Shown here: positions 54,301 to 62,706 of the stretch, in pieces
How the letters are laid out: each line of letters starts with the position of its first letter
Numbering within the stretch: position 1 is the stretch's first letter
NCBI GenBank assembly: GCA_947593735.1
Contig: CANQDT010000002.1
Coordinates: 60,910 to 124,909 of the forward strand
Direction: 5' to 3'
From: an uncultured Lachnospiraceae bacterium
GTDB taxonomy: Bacteria > Bacillota > Clostridia > Lachnospirales > Lachnospiraceae
DNA length: 64,000 bases
Notes under the pieces: model-generated
What the model was told of the DNA's origin: nothing
What the model saw: the letters and a program-made list of their open reading frames with translations, nothing else
Database searches by the model: none
Program-made: the position numbers and the translations under genes

Positions 54301-56033
54301 TACGCAGTCACCTCTCTTTCATTTTGGGAATAATAAATTTCCTGATATTCTTCATTTTCGGCAAGAAGCTGTTCGTGCGTTCCCATTCCAACGATCTTTC
54401 CTTCCTGCAGGACGATGATGAGATCCGCGTCCTGCACGGAACTGATCCGCTGGGCGATGATAAACTTGGTCGTATCTTTCAGGCTGTTGTGGAAGCTTTG
54501 CCGGATCCTTGCCTCGGTCGCTGTGTCCACTGCGCTTGTGCTGTCGTCCAGGATCAGGACTTTCGGCTTTTTCAGCAGGGCGCGCGCGATACAAAGGCGC
54601 TGTTTTTGTCCGCCGGAGACGTTGACGCCTCCCTGGTCGAGCGTGGTGTCATAGCCTTCCGGAAAATCCCGGATAAACATATCTGCCTGCGCCGCGTCCG
54701 CCATATCCCGGATTTCCTGATCGGAGGCATTCGGATTGCCCCAGAGAAGATTTTCCCGGATGGTCCCGGAGAACAGAACATTTTTCTGGAGAACCATACC
54801 GACGCCGTTCCGCAGATGACGGAGCGTATAATCCTTTACATTGATATCGTCCACGAGGACTTCCCCGGACGTAACGTCATACAGCCTTGGGATCAGCTGG
54901 ACCAGGCTGGTCTTTCCGCAGCCGGTTCCGCCGAGGATACCGATCGTCTGGCCCGGTTCGGCGACAAAAGAAATATCGCCAAGCACGCGGTGTTCATTGG
55001 AAGATTGATAAGAAAAGCTGACGTTGCGGAATTCGACTTTTCCGCGCGTAACCGTCGCGTCCGGATGAGCGGCGTTTTCGTCGGAGATATCGCTTTCGGT
55101 ATCCAGCACTTCCGAGACGCGCCGGAACGACGCGAGCGCACGGGAGCTTTGCAGAAGGACCATGGCAAGCATCATCAGCGACATCAGGATCTGGATAATG
55201 TACGTAGTAAACGCGGTCAGATCCCCGACGGGCATACTTCCGACCAGAATCTGGCGGCCGCCGAACCAGACGACCAGCATAGTCGTGATGTTCATGGCGA
55301 GCATCATGATCGGCATGTTCAGGATCACAAGGCGGATCGCATGGAGCGTACTGTCCTTCAGTTCCGTATTGGCGGTATCAAATTTTTCAATTTCTTTGTC
55401 TTCGCGGACAAATGATTTGACGACGCGGACATTGGTCAGGCTTTCCTGGACGCCGTTGTTCAGCGCGTCGAGCTTTTTTTGCAGATTGGTAAAACGGGGC
55501 ATCGCATGAAAAATGATCGTAGCGATGGCAAAGACAAGGAGTGGTATGATACATGCCACGATGATGGCAAGCTCCCCGTTCATCAGGATTGCCATGATCA
55601 GTCCTCCGATCAGCATACCGGGCGCGCGGAGCGCCATACGGAGCGCCATGGCGATCACGTTCTGAATCTGCGTAATGTCGTTTGTCAGCCGGGTGACGAG
55701 CGATCCGGTACTGAACTGGTCGACATTGCTGAACGAGAACTGCTGTACCTTGTTAAACAGGTCTTTCCTCAGATCCGCGCCAAAATTGATCGACGCCTTG
55801 GCGGCAAAATAAGCGCCGCCGATTCCGCCGGTCGCCATCAGTATGACAACAACCGCCATCACCATACCGATCTCGATCATATAGGGAATATTTCTTGTCG
55901 CGATGCCGTTGTTGATGATCAGAGACATCAGTTTTGGGATCAATACTTCGCCGACTACTTCGGTCATCATGAAAACAGGACCCAGGATAAAGTAGCGGAG
56001 ATAGGGTTTGATATAAATCCAATAGCGTTTCAT
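54300..56033 (-). CDS. ABC exporter, fused permease and ATPase, first half-transporter
   Basis: 577 residues. Six transmembrane helices (about 15-310) with RLTNDITQIQNVI, then an ATPase domain: Walker A ILGGTGCGKTSLVQLIPRLY, Q-loop MVLQKNVLFSGTIRENLLWG, signature VSGGQKQRLCIARALL and Walker B VLILDDSTSAVDTATEARIR. After LILD the residue is Asp in place of the catalytic Glu, as in the degenerate site of heterodimeric exporters such as BmrCD or TM287/288. It lies directly after the MarR gene, which should regulate it. Confidence 0.93.
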   Translation of the reverse strand: MKRYWIYIKPYLRYFILGPVFMMTEVVGEVLIPKLMSLIINNGIATRNIPYMIEIGMVMAVVVILMATGGIGGAYFAAKASINFGADLRKDLFNKVQQFSFSNVDQFSTGSLVTRLTNDITQIQNVIAMALRMALRAPGMLIGGLIMAILMNGELAIIVACIIPLLVFAIATIIFHAMPRFTNLQKKLDALNNGVQESLTNVRVVKSFVREDKEIEKFDTANTELKDSTLHAIRLVILNMPIMMLAMNITTMLVVWFGGRQILVGSMPVGDLTAFTTYIIQILMSLMMLAMVLLQSSRALASFRRVSEVLDTESDISDENAAHPDATVTRGKVEFRNVSFSYQSSNEHRVLGDISFVAEPGQTIGILGGTGCGKTSLVQLIPRLYDVTSGEVLVDDINVKDYTLRHLRNGVGMVLQKNVLFSGTIRENLLWGNPNASDQEIRDMADAAQADMFIRDFPEGYDTTLDQGGVNVSGGQKQRLCIARALLKKPKVLILDDSTSAVDTATEARIRQSFHNSLKDTTKFIIAQRISSVQDADLIIVLQEGKIVGMGTHEQLLAENEEYQEIYYSQNEREVTA

Positions 56034-56051
56034 AATCCGATATCCTTTCTT

Positions 56052-56501
56052 TTATTCCTGGCCGGGCGCCAGTTGGTTCAAATTGCCGTATATCCGGTCC
56101 AGGAAGGAAGACAGAAGCAGCAGTTCTTCCTCCGTAAAGCCGGAAAACATCTGCCTGTTTACCGCGTCGAAGCGGTTTTTTGTCTGCTGGAGGACGTCCG
56201 CCGCCTGTTCGGTCAGCACGATGCAGTTGTTGCGGCTGTCCCGGGCGTCCGCCGTTTTGGCGATATATCCGTCTTTCTCCAGCTTTTTGAGCGTCACAGC
56301 CACATTGGCGGGCGAAACCTCCAGCCCTTCGGCGAGCCGGGTCTGCGACAATGCGGGGTGATCTGCGAGATAGCGCAGGAGCCGGTGCTGGGAGTGATGA
56401 AGCCCGCTTGGCCCCAGGCTGATATCGACCATTCTTTTGTGACAGCGTATGACGCTGAGCAGCCGGAAAAGAATGGAGGAATAGCAGTCATTGTTTTCCA
56501 T
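56052..56501 (-). CDS. MarR-family transcriptional regulator
   Basis: 149 residues with AAGGAGGG upstream. Winged helix: LRYLADHPALSQTRLAEGLE, VSPANVAVTLKKLEKDGYI and the wing DARDSRNNCIVLTEQA. It heads the operon with the two ABC half-transporters, a standard arrangement in which MarR represses its own exporter until a drug or phenolic compound binds. A TTAATT/AATTAA palindrome lies between promoter and gene. Confidence 0.92.
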   Translation of the reverse strand: MENNDCYSSILFRLLSVIRCHKRMVDISLGPSGLHHSQHRLLRYLADHPALSQTRLAEGLEVSPANVAVTLKKLEKDGYIAKTADARDSRNNCIVLTEQAADVLQQTKNRFDAVNRQMFSGFTEEELLLLSSFLDRIYGNLNQLAPGQE

Positions 56502-56521
56502 AAAAGAAGCTCCCTCCTTTT

Positions 56522-56541
56522 TTAATTGATTAACTAATTAA
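56522..56541. promoter_or_regulatory. Candidate MarR operator
   Basis: TTAATTGATTAACTAATTAA, an AT-rich inverted repeat (TTAATT/AATTAA) just downstream of the marR promoter and 20 bases before the gene. Confidence 0.5.
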
Positions 56542-56558
56542 TGATAAACATGTTGACT

Positions 56559-56587
56559 ATTATAGAACAGACCGGATGAGATTGCAA
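56559..56587 (-). promoter_or_regulatory. Sigma-A promoter of the MarR-ABC operon
   Basis: Minus strand TTGCAA (56587-56582), 17-base spacer and TATAAT (56564-56559). Confidence 0.75.
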
Positions 56588-56664
56588 GCCTTTCTTTTCA
56601 TGAGAAGGAATTGCATTTCCATACTGGCGCGTATATAATAAGAAAAAAGGATATGGAGGATGAG

Positions 56665-57510
56665 ATGAGACGATTTGCAGTTGTTATGACTCTCTTTTTT
56701 CTCTTTCTGTGTGCTTTTTTGTTCCAGCCTGCCGGAATGGATACAGCGGCGGAATCCGGCGATGCGCGCGTCCCGACTTTAAAGGGGATGCTGGAAACAG
56801 CGCTCCAGCCGGTTGGCTCCACCATGTACATATGGGGAGGCGGATGGAACAAGGAGGATACGGCGGCGGGAAAGGACGCCCTGCGGATTGGCGTCAATCC
56901 GAAATGGAAGCGGTTTGCGGACCGGCAGGACGCGTCTTATGATTACCAGAACTATCGCTACCGGCATGGATTCGGGCTTGACTGTTCCGGCTATATCGGA
57001 TGGGTCGTCTATAATACGATACCGGATCCGTCCCCGTCCGGATATGTGACAAGTGCCAGGAAGCAGGGCTTTTTTTTATCAGAACAGGGATTTGGGGCAT
57101 ATCGGCACAGGAAACGCGTGACGGACTACCGAGCGGGCGATATCATGAGTTCTGAATGTTCCTGCTGCGACCATGTATGGATGGTGGTCGGCGCGTGCAA
57201 GGACGGCAGCGTCGTCCTGGTTCATTCGTCGCCTCCGGGCGTCCGGCTCTGTGGAACGCCGGATCGGCGGGGACGTCAAAAAAGCCAGGCGGTCCGCCTT
57301 GCCACACATTATATGAAGCGATATTACCGAGACTGGTACGACCGATATCCGTCCTGTTCAAAGGACAGCTCGTATTTGTCCCATTATGGACAGATGCGAT
57401 GGAAGCTGGACGGGTCGGTCATGACGGATCCGGACGGATACCGGAATCTGTCCGCGAAGAAAATATTAAAAGATCTGTACCGGCATGGAATCCCTTTCGG
57501 GGAAAAATGA
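56665..57510 (+). CDS. Secreted NlpC/P60-like cysteine peptidase
   Basis: 281 residues from ATG 56665, 5 bases after GGAGG. The N-terminus has a hydrophobic export segment (VVMTLFFLFLCAFLFQPAG). The central part fits an NlpC/P60 fold: MYIWGGGWN, then GFGLDCSGYIGWVVYN with the catalytic Cys, YRAGDIMSSECS and DHVWMVVGAC with the His. The family cleaves peptide bridges in cell-wall peptidoglycan. The N-terminal segment is short and there is no separate wall-binding domain. It is not part of the flanking operons. Confidence 0.8.
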   Translation: MRRFAVVMTLFFLFLCAFLFQPAGMDTAAESGDARVPTLKGMLETALQPVGSTMYIWGGGWNKEDTAAGKDALRIGVNPKWKRFADRQDASYDYQNYRYRHGFGLDCSGYIGWVVYNTIPDPSPSGYVTSARKQGFFLSEQGFGAYRHRKRVTDYRAGDIMSSECSCCDHVWMVVGACKDGSVVLVHSSPPGVRLCGTPDRRGRQKSQAVRLATHYMKRYYRDWYDRYPSCSKDSSYLSHYGQMRWKLDGSVMTDPDGYRNLSAKKILKDLYRHGIPFGEK

Positions 57511-57606
57511 CGCGAAAGGGAGAAACCCCGGCGCAGGCGGACGGGACATGGCGGAAGAACGGGATGCGCGTGAGAAGCGCGATAGAGAAAGGAAAAAGAG
57601 AATACA

Positions 57607-58287
57607 ATGAAAACATTGATTTTATTTGATCTGGACGGGACATTGACCAATCCGTTCGAGGGAATCACGAGATCGGTGCAGTACGCGCTCCGGTATTTTG
57701 GGATCGAGGAGCCGGATCGGCAGAAGCTGGCTCCTTTTATCGGTCCCCCGCTTGTGGATTCCTTTATGAATTTTTATGGATTTTCCGAACAGCAGGCAAA
57801 GCAGGCGGTTGAAAAATACCGCGAACGCTACCGCGACATCGGCATTTATGAAAATGAACTGTATGAAGGGATCGATGAAATGCTGCGGGAGCTTGAGGGA
57901 GCCGGATGCATCCTTGCGGTCGCGTCGTCCAAACCGGAAGTATTCGTTAACCGTGTCCTGGAACATTTTTCGATCAGGCAATATTTCACTGTGGTAGTCG
58001 GGAGCGAGCTTTCCGGCATAAGAGGGACGAAAGAGGAAGTCGTCGAAGATGTGTTTCGCAGGCTTTCCAGCCGCCCGGAGGACTACGGTACGGCGGTCAT
58101 GGTCGGCGACCGGGAGTATGACGTACAGGGCGCGCGCCAGTGCCGGATGACAGCGGTGGGCGTGCGGTACGGATTCGCGTTCCCGGACGAACTGGAGCGG
58201 GCGGGCGCCGATCATGTGGTGGATACGGTTGAGGACTTGAGAAAACTGTTGATGAGGATTCGAAAATCCGATATAATAAGCAGATAG
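57607..58287 (+). CDS. HAD-family phosphatase
   Basis: 226 residues. Motif I FDLDGTLTNPFEG (residues 6-18), the Gph/5'-nucleotidase-like cap with FIGPPLVDSFMNFYGF, motif II LAVASSKPEVFVNRVL and motif IV MVGDREYDVQGARQC. The FIGPPL segment is typical of the YjjG/PGP-like branch of clostridia and enterococci. The substrate is likely a small phosphate ester. AGAGAAAGGAAAAAG lies upstream. Confidence 0.88.
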   Translation: MKTLILFDLDGTLTNPFEGITRSVQYALRYFGIEEPDRQKLAPFIGPPLVDSFMNFYGFSEQQAKQAVEKYRERYRDIGIYENELYEGIDEMLRELEGAGCILAVASSKPEVFVNRVLEHFSIRQYFTVVVGSELSGIRGTKEEVVEDVFRRLSSRPEDYGTAVMVGDREYDVQGARQCRMTAVGVRYGFAFPDELERAGADHVVDTVEDLRKLLMRIRKSDIISR

Positions 58288-58324
58288 GGGGGTGCCAAAA
58301 ATCCGTTACATTTCTTGTGGCACG

Positions 58325-58353
58325 TTGTAATGCTGAAAAAAATATGGTATAAT
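58325..58353 (+). promoter_or_regulatory. Orphan sigma-A promoter
   Basis: TTGTAA (58325-58330), 17-base spacer, TATAAT (58348-58353) with TG one base before the -10. No gene follows in this direction before the IS110 remnant. Confidence 0.6.
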
Positions 58354-58443
58354 AACGAGGAAGACTAGGAGAAATAGAAAGTTTGAAACATAAAGGTAGC
58401 GGATAGAAAAAGTAAATTACATAGCAAACAAGCCATCACTGGG

Positions 58444-58516
58444 GTGGCTAAAAAAAATATAGACACGACACCTAATCAGGTAATGGGAATAACATCATCT
58501 TTGATGATGTAGCCAC
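58444..58516. repeat. Nested inverted repeat, possible structured RNA
   Basis: Outer arms GTGGCTA (58444-58450) and TAGCCAC (58510-58516); inner perfect hairpin ACATCATC/GATGATGT (58492-58510), sharing the T at 58510. Confidence 0.5.
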
Positions 58517-58628
58517 GAAGTCTGAGCAGATTAAGTGCCTGGGAAGTAGTCAATATTTTTGACTCATTCACAGGACGCGGTTCAAGAAAGCCTTCCGGTG
58601 TATACGGCTTTAAATCTGTGAGTATGTG

Positions 58629-59744
58629 CTAGATAGCGGTCAGGAGCATACGGCAGATGGCGATGATGGCTTTCTTGTGTCTACGGCGTGCTTTTATGCG
58701 GCGGTAACGATCCGTGAATTCAGGATGTTTCTTCAATTTGATCAAAGCATTTGCAATCTGTACCAGAACTGGTTTAAAATAAGAACCGGCACAGGAAATC
58801 CTAGTGGATTTGGTCTTGGAGCTGCTTTGGTCATTACGAGGACAATATCCGGCCCATGAGACGAGGTTTTTGGCTGTGGGGAAGACAGACATATCCAGTC
58901 CCGATCTCGGAGAGCACCTGGATAGCAGTGAGCGGGTTCTTATCAAAACCGGGCACGGTTCGGATAAGAGCCAGGGCAGCTTTGTACGGATCACTGAGAC
59001 GAAAGATTTCCCGTTCTATTTCGTTCTTGTGATGTTCCAGTTCATCAATGTGGTTCAGGTATTGCCGGAGCTTAACAGCCTGTTCGGGAGAAATTGCCCG
59101 TCGACTGCGGTTTGAATTTCCCCGATTGGTGTTTTACACCGTTTGTCTATGAAAGGTGTCACGTTAAAAGTTTCCCCAGAGTGCTGCAGGATGTGTTCTG
59201 TGATGGAACGGGAGGATCTCCCAAAGATATCCGAGAAGACATCATCCAGCTTAAGGTTGGATACGGTAAGATAGTTATGGGCACGGTTCTTTTCATTGGT
59301 GATTATATTGGTGAGTTTGGATCGGTATCTTACTAGACCCCGGAGCTGACGGATATCAGCGAGCGGGATAAAGGAAAGTATTACCATGCCGCACATATAC
59401 AGGTCACGGATCCATTTGGCGTCTTTGCGGTCGGTCTTGTTTCCTTTTTGCGGTTTGGTGTATTTGGGATGGGAAAGGGTAACCCAGAGGTTATGCTTCT
59501 CCAGGATGTTGAAAACGGGGCTCCAATACTTGCCGGTAGACTCCATACAGACATCCGTACAGTGGTATTTGACAAGCCAGTCACACAGCTCATTGAGACC
59601 TTTGGAAAAGGAAGAAAAGCGGGTCTGCTTATACTCTGTACGGTTGAGGGAATCGGCAATGCCAATACAGGCAAAGATCCAGGTTTTGTGGACATCTAAA
59701 CCACAGCAGTTATTTTTGAGGATTTTAAAGGACAATAAAATCAC
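58629..59744 (-). pseudogene. IS110-family transposase, two frameshifts
   Basis: The N-terminal RuvC-like part (59744 to about 59100) has CGLDVHKTWIFACI with the first catalytic Asp, CMESTGKYWSPVFNIL with the Glu, and GNKTDRKDAKWIRDL with the last two acidic residues. Near 59096 the homology moves to another frame (AISPEQAVKLRQYLNHIDEL, FRLSDPYKAALALIRTVPGF), and near 58897 it moves again (DMSVFPTAKNLVSWAGYCPR, KPVLVQIANALIKLKKHPEF) to the stop at 58629. The second shift is explained by one extra G. The C-terminal IS116/IS110/IS902 domain with its serine region is present. The recombinase should be inactive unless these are sequencing errors. Confidence 0.85.
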
Positions 59745-60042
59745 CTCCTGATAATTTGTAGGTATAAAACTGACAGTGACTGGCCATCCGGCAAAATCGA
59801 GACGACTTTGGAAGAGATAAGTTTACGGACTACAGGAATGCGCCAATCATTGATGTCTTAACGGGTGACCGACAACATATAAAAATGCGGGGTTGCCGCT
59901 ATACAGCCCCGTCACTCACCTCCGCGTGTTCTGTAGTGTGTCAGTCTTATAAAAAACTATATCAGGAAAAATAGGAAAGCGAAAGCCTGAAGCGGGTTTC
60001 ATAACCCCATCGGTGCCTTTCGCAGAAAGGCGGATTATAAAA
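59745..60042. other. Non-coding stretch upstream of the IS110 transposase; possible bridge-RNA region
   Basis: About 300 bases with no gene. In IS110 elements the segment 5' of the recombinase encodes the bridge RNA, and here that is 59745 to roughly 59990. It contains CGGGG/CCCCG arms (59888-59911) and other short stems. The element boundary cannot be placed by eye. A 7-bp hairpin at 60015-60031 belongs to the next gene. Confidence 0.4.
60015..60031 (+). promoter_or_regulatory. Hairpin covering the ribosome site of the first cassette gene
   Basis: GCCTTTC (60015-60021), GCA, GAAAGGC (60025-60031). The 3' arm contains the AAAGGCGG-type ribosome site of the gene at 60043, so translation may be gated. 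Confidence 0.5.
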
Positions 60043-60729
60043 ATGGCATATGAAGAATCAAAAAAAATAGACTCTATACTTAAAGAGAAGATATCTTCTT
60101 TGGCTAAGATATTTTTTGCAGATAAGGATGAAGTAAACATTACAGAATTTAATCATGTACTTACGGAAAACAATATAAATTATAAAGAGTATGTCACAAC
60201 CGGTAAATCTAGACTAAGAAGATTTTTAACGCTCTTTCCGGAAACTTTGACTATAGAAGAAAAAAAAATAAATGGAGGTACTCAATATTATTGTCGTTTA
60301 ATAAAACAAATTCCTGTTCTAAATGGTGTGCAAGAAGAAGTGACACAGATGCATTCAATTGCATTTATGTCATGGTGGATTAATAATGTGAAAGTTCTTC
60401 AGAAATACACCGATCAAACTCGAACAACCGAGGAATGGCGTTCAATTGTTGCTCGTGGGTTTTCTTATGCTTTGTTAGGAGAAACTCCTTTGTTTTGTTA
60501 TAGTATAAATCAAGACACAAAAATTGTATTTAATACGGGGATTAAAACTCTAAAAGGAAATAGTGTGTTTTGCGTATTAAGACCTAACCCCAATAATACA
60601 TTAGGTAATTTACAACCATATGCTATGGAAAGTTTTTGCTGTGTTGCAGAGGAAGATAATGAGATTAGCAATGAAATAAAACAAAATAGTGCAAATTGGC
60701 ACGCCATACCCCTTGAGATTAAGCGATGA
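60043..60729 (+). CDS. LOTUS/OST-HTH-like protein of an AT-rich accessory cassette
   Basis: 228 residues from ATG 60043. Residues about 10-85 (ILKEKISSLAKIFFADKDEV, TEFNHVLTENNINYKEY, TGKSRLRRFLTLFPETLTI) have the helix pattern and the G-x-x-x-L-x-x-F-L of OST-HTH/LOTUS domains, which bind RNA, often G-quadruplexes, and are found beside nucleases. The rest (MSWWINNVKVLQKYTDQ, PLFCYSINQDTKIVFNTGIK, LGNLQPYAMESFC) is not recognised. Base composition is much more AT-rich than the core. The 3' end overlaps the protease gene by 41 bases. Confidence 0.6.
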   Translation: MAYEESKKIDSILKEKISSLAKIFFADKDEVNITEFNHVLTENNINYKEYVTTGKSRLRRFLTLFPETLTIEEKKINGGTQYYCRLIKQIPVLNGVQEEVTQMHSIAFMSWWINNVKVLQKYTDQTRTTEEWRSIVARGFSYALLGETPLFCYSINQDTKIVFNTGIKTLKGNSVFCVLRPNPNNTLGNLQPYAMESFCCVAEEDNEISNEIKQNSANWHAIPLEIKR

Positions 60730-61669
60730 TTATATAAGCAGGGCCGCTGAAATATTCGAAGTAGTTACCAAAGGTGGGGATCCTAATTTTGGGAATGCTC
60801 GTTTTGTAAGGAATTTCCTGCATGATTCAGTAGATGTATTATTGGAAAGAATAGATCGGGAATACGGTATTGGTAATGAAGCCCCAGAAGATGTTGTAGA
60901 TTATCTCACAATTGAAGACATACCCAAACAGTATAGGAATATTGAACGCAGAGAAAAACGGTCAGTTATGATTCCTAAGGTGGATTTACTATCCAACAAC
61001 GTAGAAAAGATAGATGACGACAACTATGATGCTGTTGTTAATATGTTGTCACAAACTGTAGTTCTTCTTGAAACCTATGCTGGAGGTGAGAAAAAAGGTG
61101 AGGGAACAGGCAGCATAGTTACGGCATCGGGATATGTTTTAACCTGTGCTCATGTCGCTAGAAATTGCGATAGAATCAGAGCACGTTTGTACACTCCTGG
61201 AATGGTAGGCGGGGATTATAGGTGGTTTGAATGCGAATTGTTGGATTCTATAAATGAAGATTGTGATATGGCAATAATAAAATTGAAGGGGGAAAACTTC
61301 AAACAAATCCCGTTGCGACCGGAGGAAGTGAAAATAGGAACCGGGGAAGAGACTTTACTTATCGGATATCCGTTGGGTGCGATGTTGACAGGAAATCGTA
61401 TCGATGAGCTTACAGTAAGTAGTTTTAGCGGCAGAATAGCTTCTGTTCAAACGGTAAAGGATATTGAAAGATTCTACATTGACACAACAGGTTTACATGG
61501 TAATTCTGGTAGTCCTGTCATATCACGAAAGGACAGTCGTATGATCGGAGTTTTCTCAGGATCCGTCGCACCTCACAAAGAGGGTAATTTGGATGAATTG
61601 AATTATTTCTTTCCGATTAAGTATTTTTGGGAAAAATATATCATTGGAAAAACAGAGCAACATGATTAG
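60689..61669 (+). CDS. Trypsin-like serine protease with an N-terminal AAA+ lid segment
   Basis: 326 residues from GTG 60689; no good ribosome site, and TTG 60713 is an alternative. Residues about 11-60 (LSDDYISRAAEIFEVVTKG, GNARFVRNFLHDSVDVLLER) resemble the C-terminal lid of CbxX/SpoVK-type AAA+ ATPases, including G-N-A-R-x-V-R-N. Residues about 120-320 are an S1 protease: GYVLTCAHVAR with H155, DCDMAIIKL with D193, and GLHGNSGSPVI with S273. No signal peptide is present, so it should act in the cytoplasm. The ATPase core expected before a lid is missing from this protein and from the gene upstream. Confidence 0.75.
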   Translation: MQIGTPYPLRLSDDYISRAAEIFEVVTKGGDPNFGNARFVRNFLHDSVDVLLERIDREYGIGNEAPEDVVDYLTIEDIPKQYRNIERREKRSVMIPKVDLLSNNVEKIDDDNYDAVVNMLSQTVVLLETYAGGEKKGEGTGSIVTASGYVLTCAHVARNCDRIRARLYTPGMVGGDYRWFECELLDSINEDCDMAIIKLKGENFKQIPLRPEEVKIGTGEETLLIGYPLGAMLTGNRIDELTVSSFSGRIASVQTVKDIERFYIDTTGLHGNSGSPVISRKDSRMIGVFSGSVAPHKEGNLDELNYFFPIKYFWEKYIIGKTEQHD

Positions 61670-61680
61670 CGAGGTATGTT

Positions 61681-62706
61681 ATGAAAAGTGCAGTTGATAT
61701 AAATTGTCCAATTTGTAAAACTGTTATCCCGATAGATGGGCCTAATGTCGTGGCGTGTGGAAAGTGTAGTTTCGAATATGCTTTCATTAGATATCTGTCG
61801 GGAGATAATAGCAGAAAACTATTTCAAGAAAAAATAAATACAGCAAAGCGTAAGTATTCGTTATCGTTAATAGAACGAAATAATAATTCAAATCGGTTTA
61901 CATTAACCGGAGATTCCGTTGCTTATATTTCCGCAGATACAAATATCCTTAGTATTATTAAGGACGATAACAATATAGAAAGTATATCTGGTGTATTGCA
62001 ATATAGTGCCAGCGAAAGAAATACTGCAATTCTTTATGAGAACGGTAAGGTGGGTGTTCAAGGTGACAACAGCTATGGACAATGCAGTACAGAAGAGTTA
62101 AAGGATATTGTATGTGTTTTATGTGCTCCTAATTGCGTATATGCAGTAAATAAAGAAGGACAGGTTTTAATTGTCGGTGCGGTTATAGACAACAAAATAA
62201 AGGAATGGAAAAGTATTAAGGCACTTGCCTGTGGCTCATTCCACGTTTTAGGGTTGAGTAGGGATGGCACCGTAATGATTGCGGGAGATATGCTTGACAA
62301 TAATATGATAGAAACCGTTTCTAACTGGAAAAACGTGAAGAGCATAGCGGCTGCGACCGATTGTGGAGTGGCTTTATTTAAGGATGGAACGGTGGGCTTT
62401 GCCGGGAGAAAAAATGATTCCAGAAACGAAGTTGGGTCATGGAAAAAAATAGTATCCGTTTGTGTTGACAGTTCCTATGTGATTGGTATTACTGAAGATG
62501 GGGAGATAAAACAGGCGGGATCTTGTAAGGTATTTCTGGATATGGGAAGATCAGCTGCAAAAGATTGGAAGAATGTAATTGCTGTTACATGCAGTAGGTC
62601 AGGAATTGCGGCTGTTTTGGCGGATGGAACGCTTAAAATTGCTGGTAATTTTTCAGGCGATATAGACAAAATATGTGAAATTTGGGAGAAACAGGTCGAG
62701 TTGTAG
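61681..62706 (+). CDS. Zinc-ribbon protein with RCC1-like repeats
   Basis: 341 residues, 11 bases after the protease gene, with GCGAGG upstream. The zinc ribbon is C9-x2-C12 and C26-x2-C29 (NCPICK, ACGKCS). Residues about 80-330 contain repeats spaced about 40 residues with the pattern S-F-H-V-L-G-L-S-R-D-G-T-V, C-G-V-A-L-F-K-D-G-T-V, Y-V-I-G-I-T-E-D-G-E-I and S-G-I-A-A-V-L-A-D-G-T-L, the usual blade signature of RCC1-like beta-propellers. Propellers of this kind bind proteins or nucleotides. It may be the sensor or target-binding part of the cassette. Confidence 0.7.
   Translation: MKSAVDINCPICKTVIPIDGPNVVACGKCSFEYAFIRYLSGDNSRKLFQEKINTAKRKYSLSLIERNNNSNRFTLTGDSVAYISADTNILSIIKDDNNIESISGVLQYSASERNTAILYENGKVGVQGDNSYGQCSTEELKDIVCVLCAPNCVYAVNKEGQVLIVGAVIDNKIKEWKSIKALACGSFHVLGLSRDGTVMIAGDMLDNNMIETVSNWKNVKSIAAATDCGVALFKDGTVGFAGRKNDSRNEVGSWKKIVSVCVDSSYVIGITEDGEIKQAGSCKVFLDMGRSAAKDWKNVIAVTCSRSGIAAVLADGTLKIAGNFSGDIDKICEIWEKQVEL

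Larger units (their letters stand above)
58288..58628. other. 341-base gap: orphan promoter, truncated leader and structured sequence
   Basis: It holds a good promoter (58325-58353), a ribosome site AGGAG near 58367 with only a seven-codon frame after it, and a nested inverted repeat at 58444-58516. No complete gene is seen. The gap ends at the 3' end of an IS110 transposase remnant on the other strand. Confidence 0.6.
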
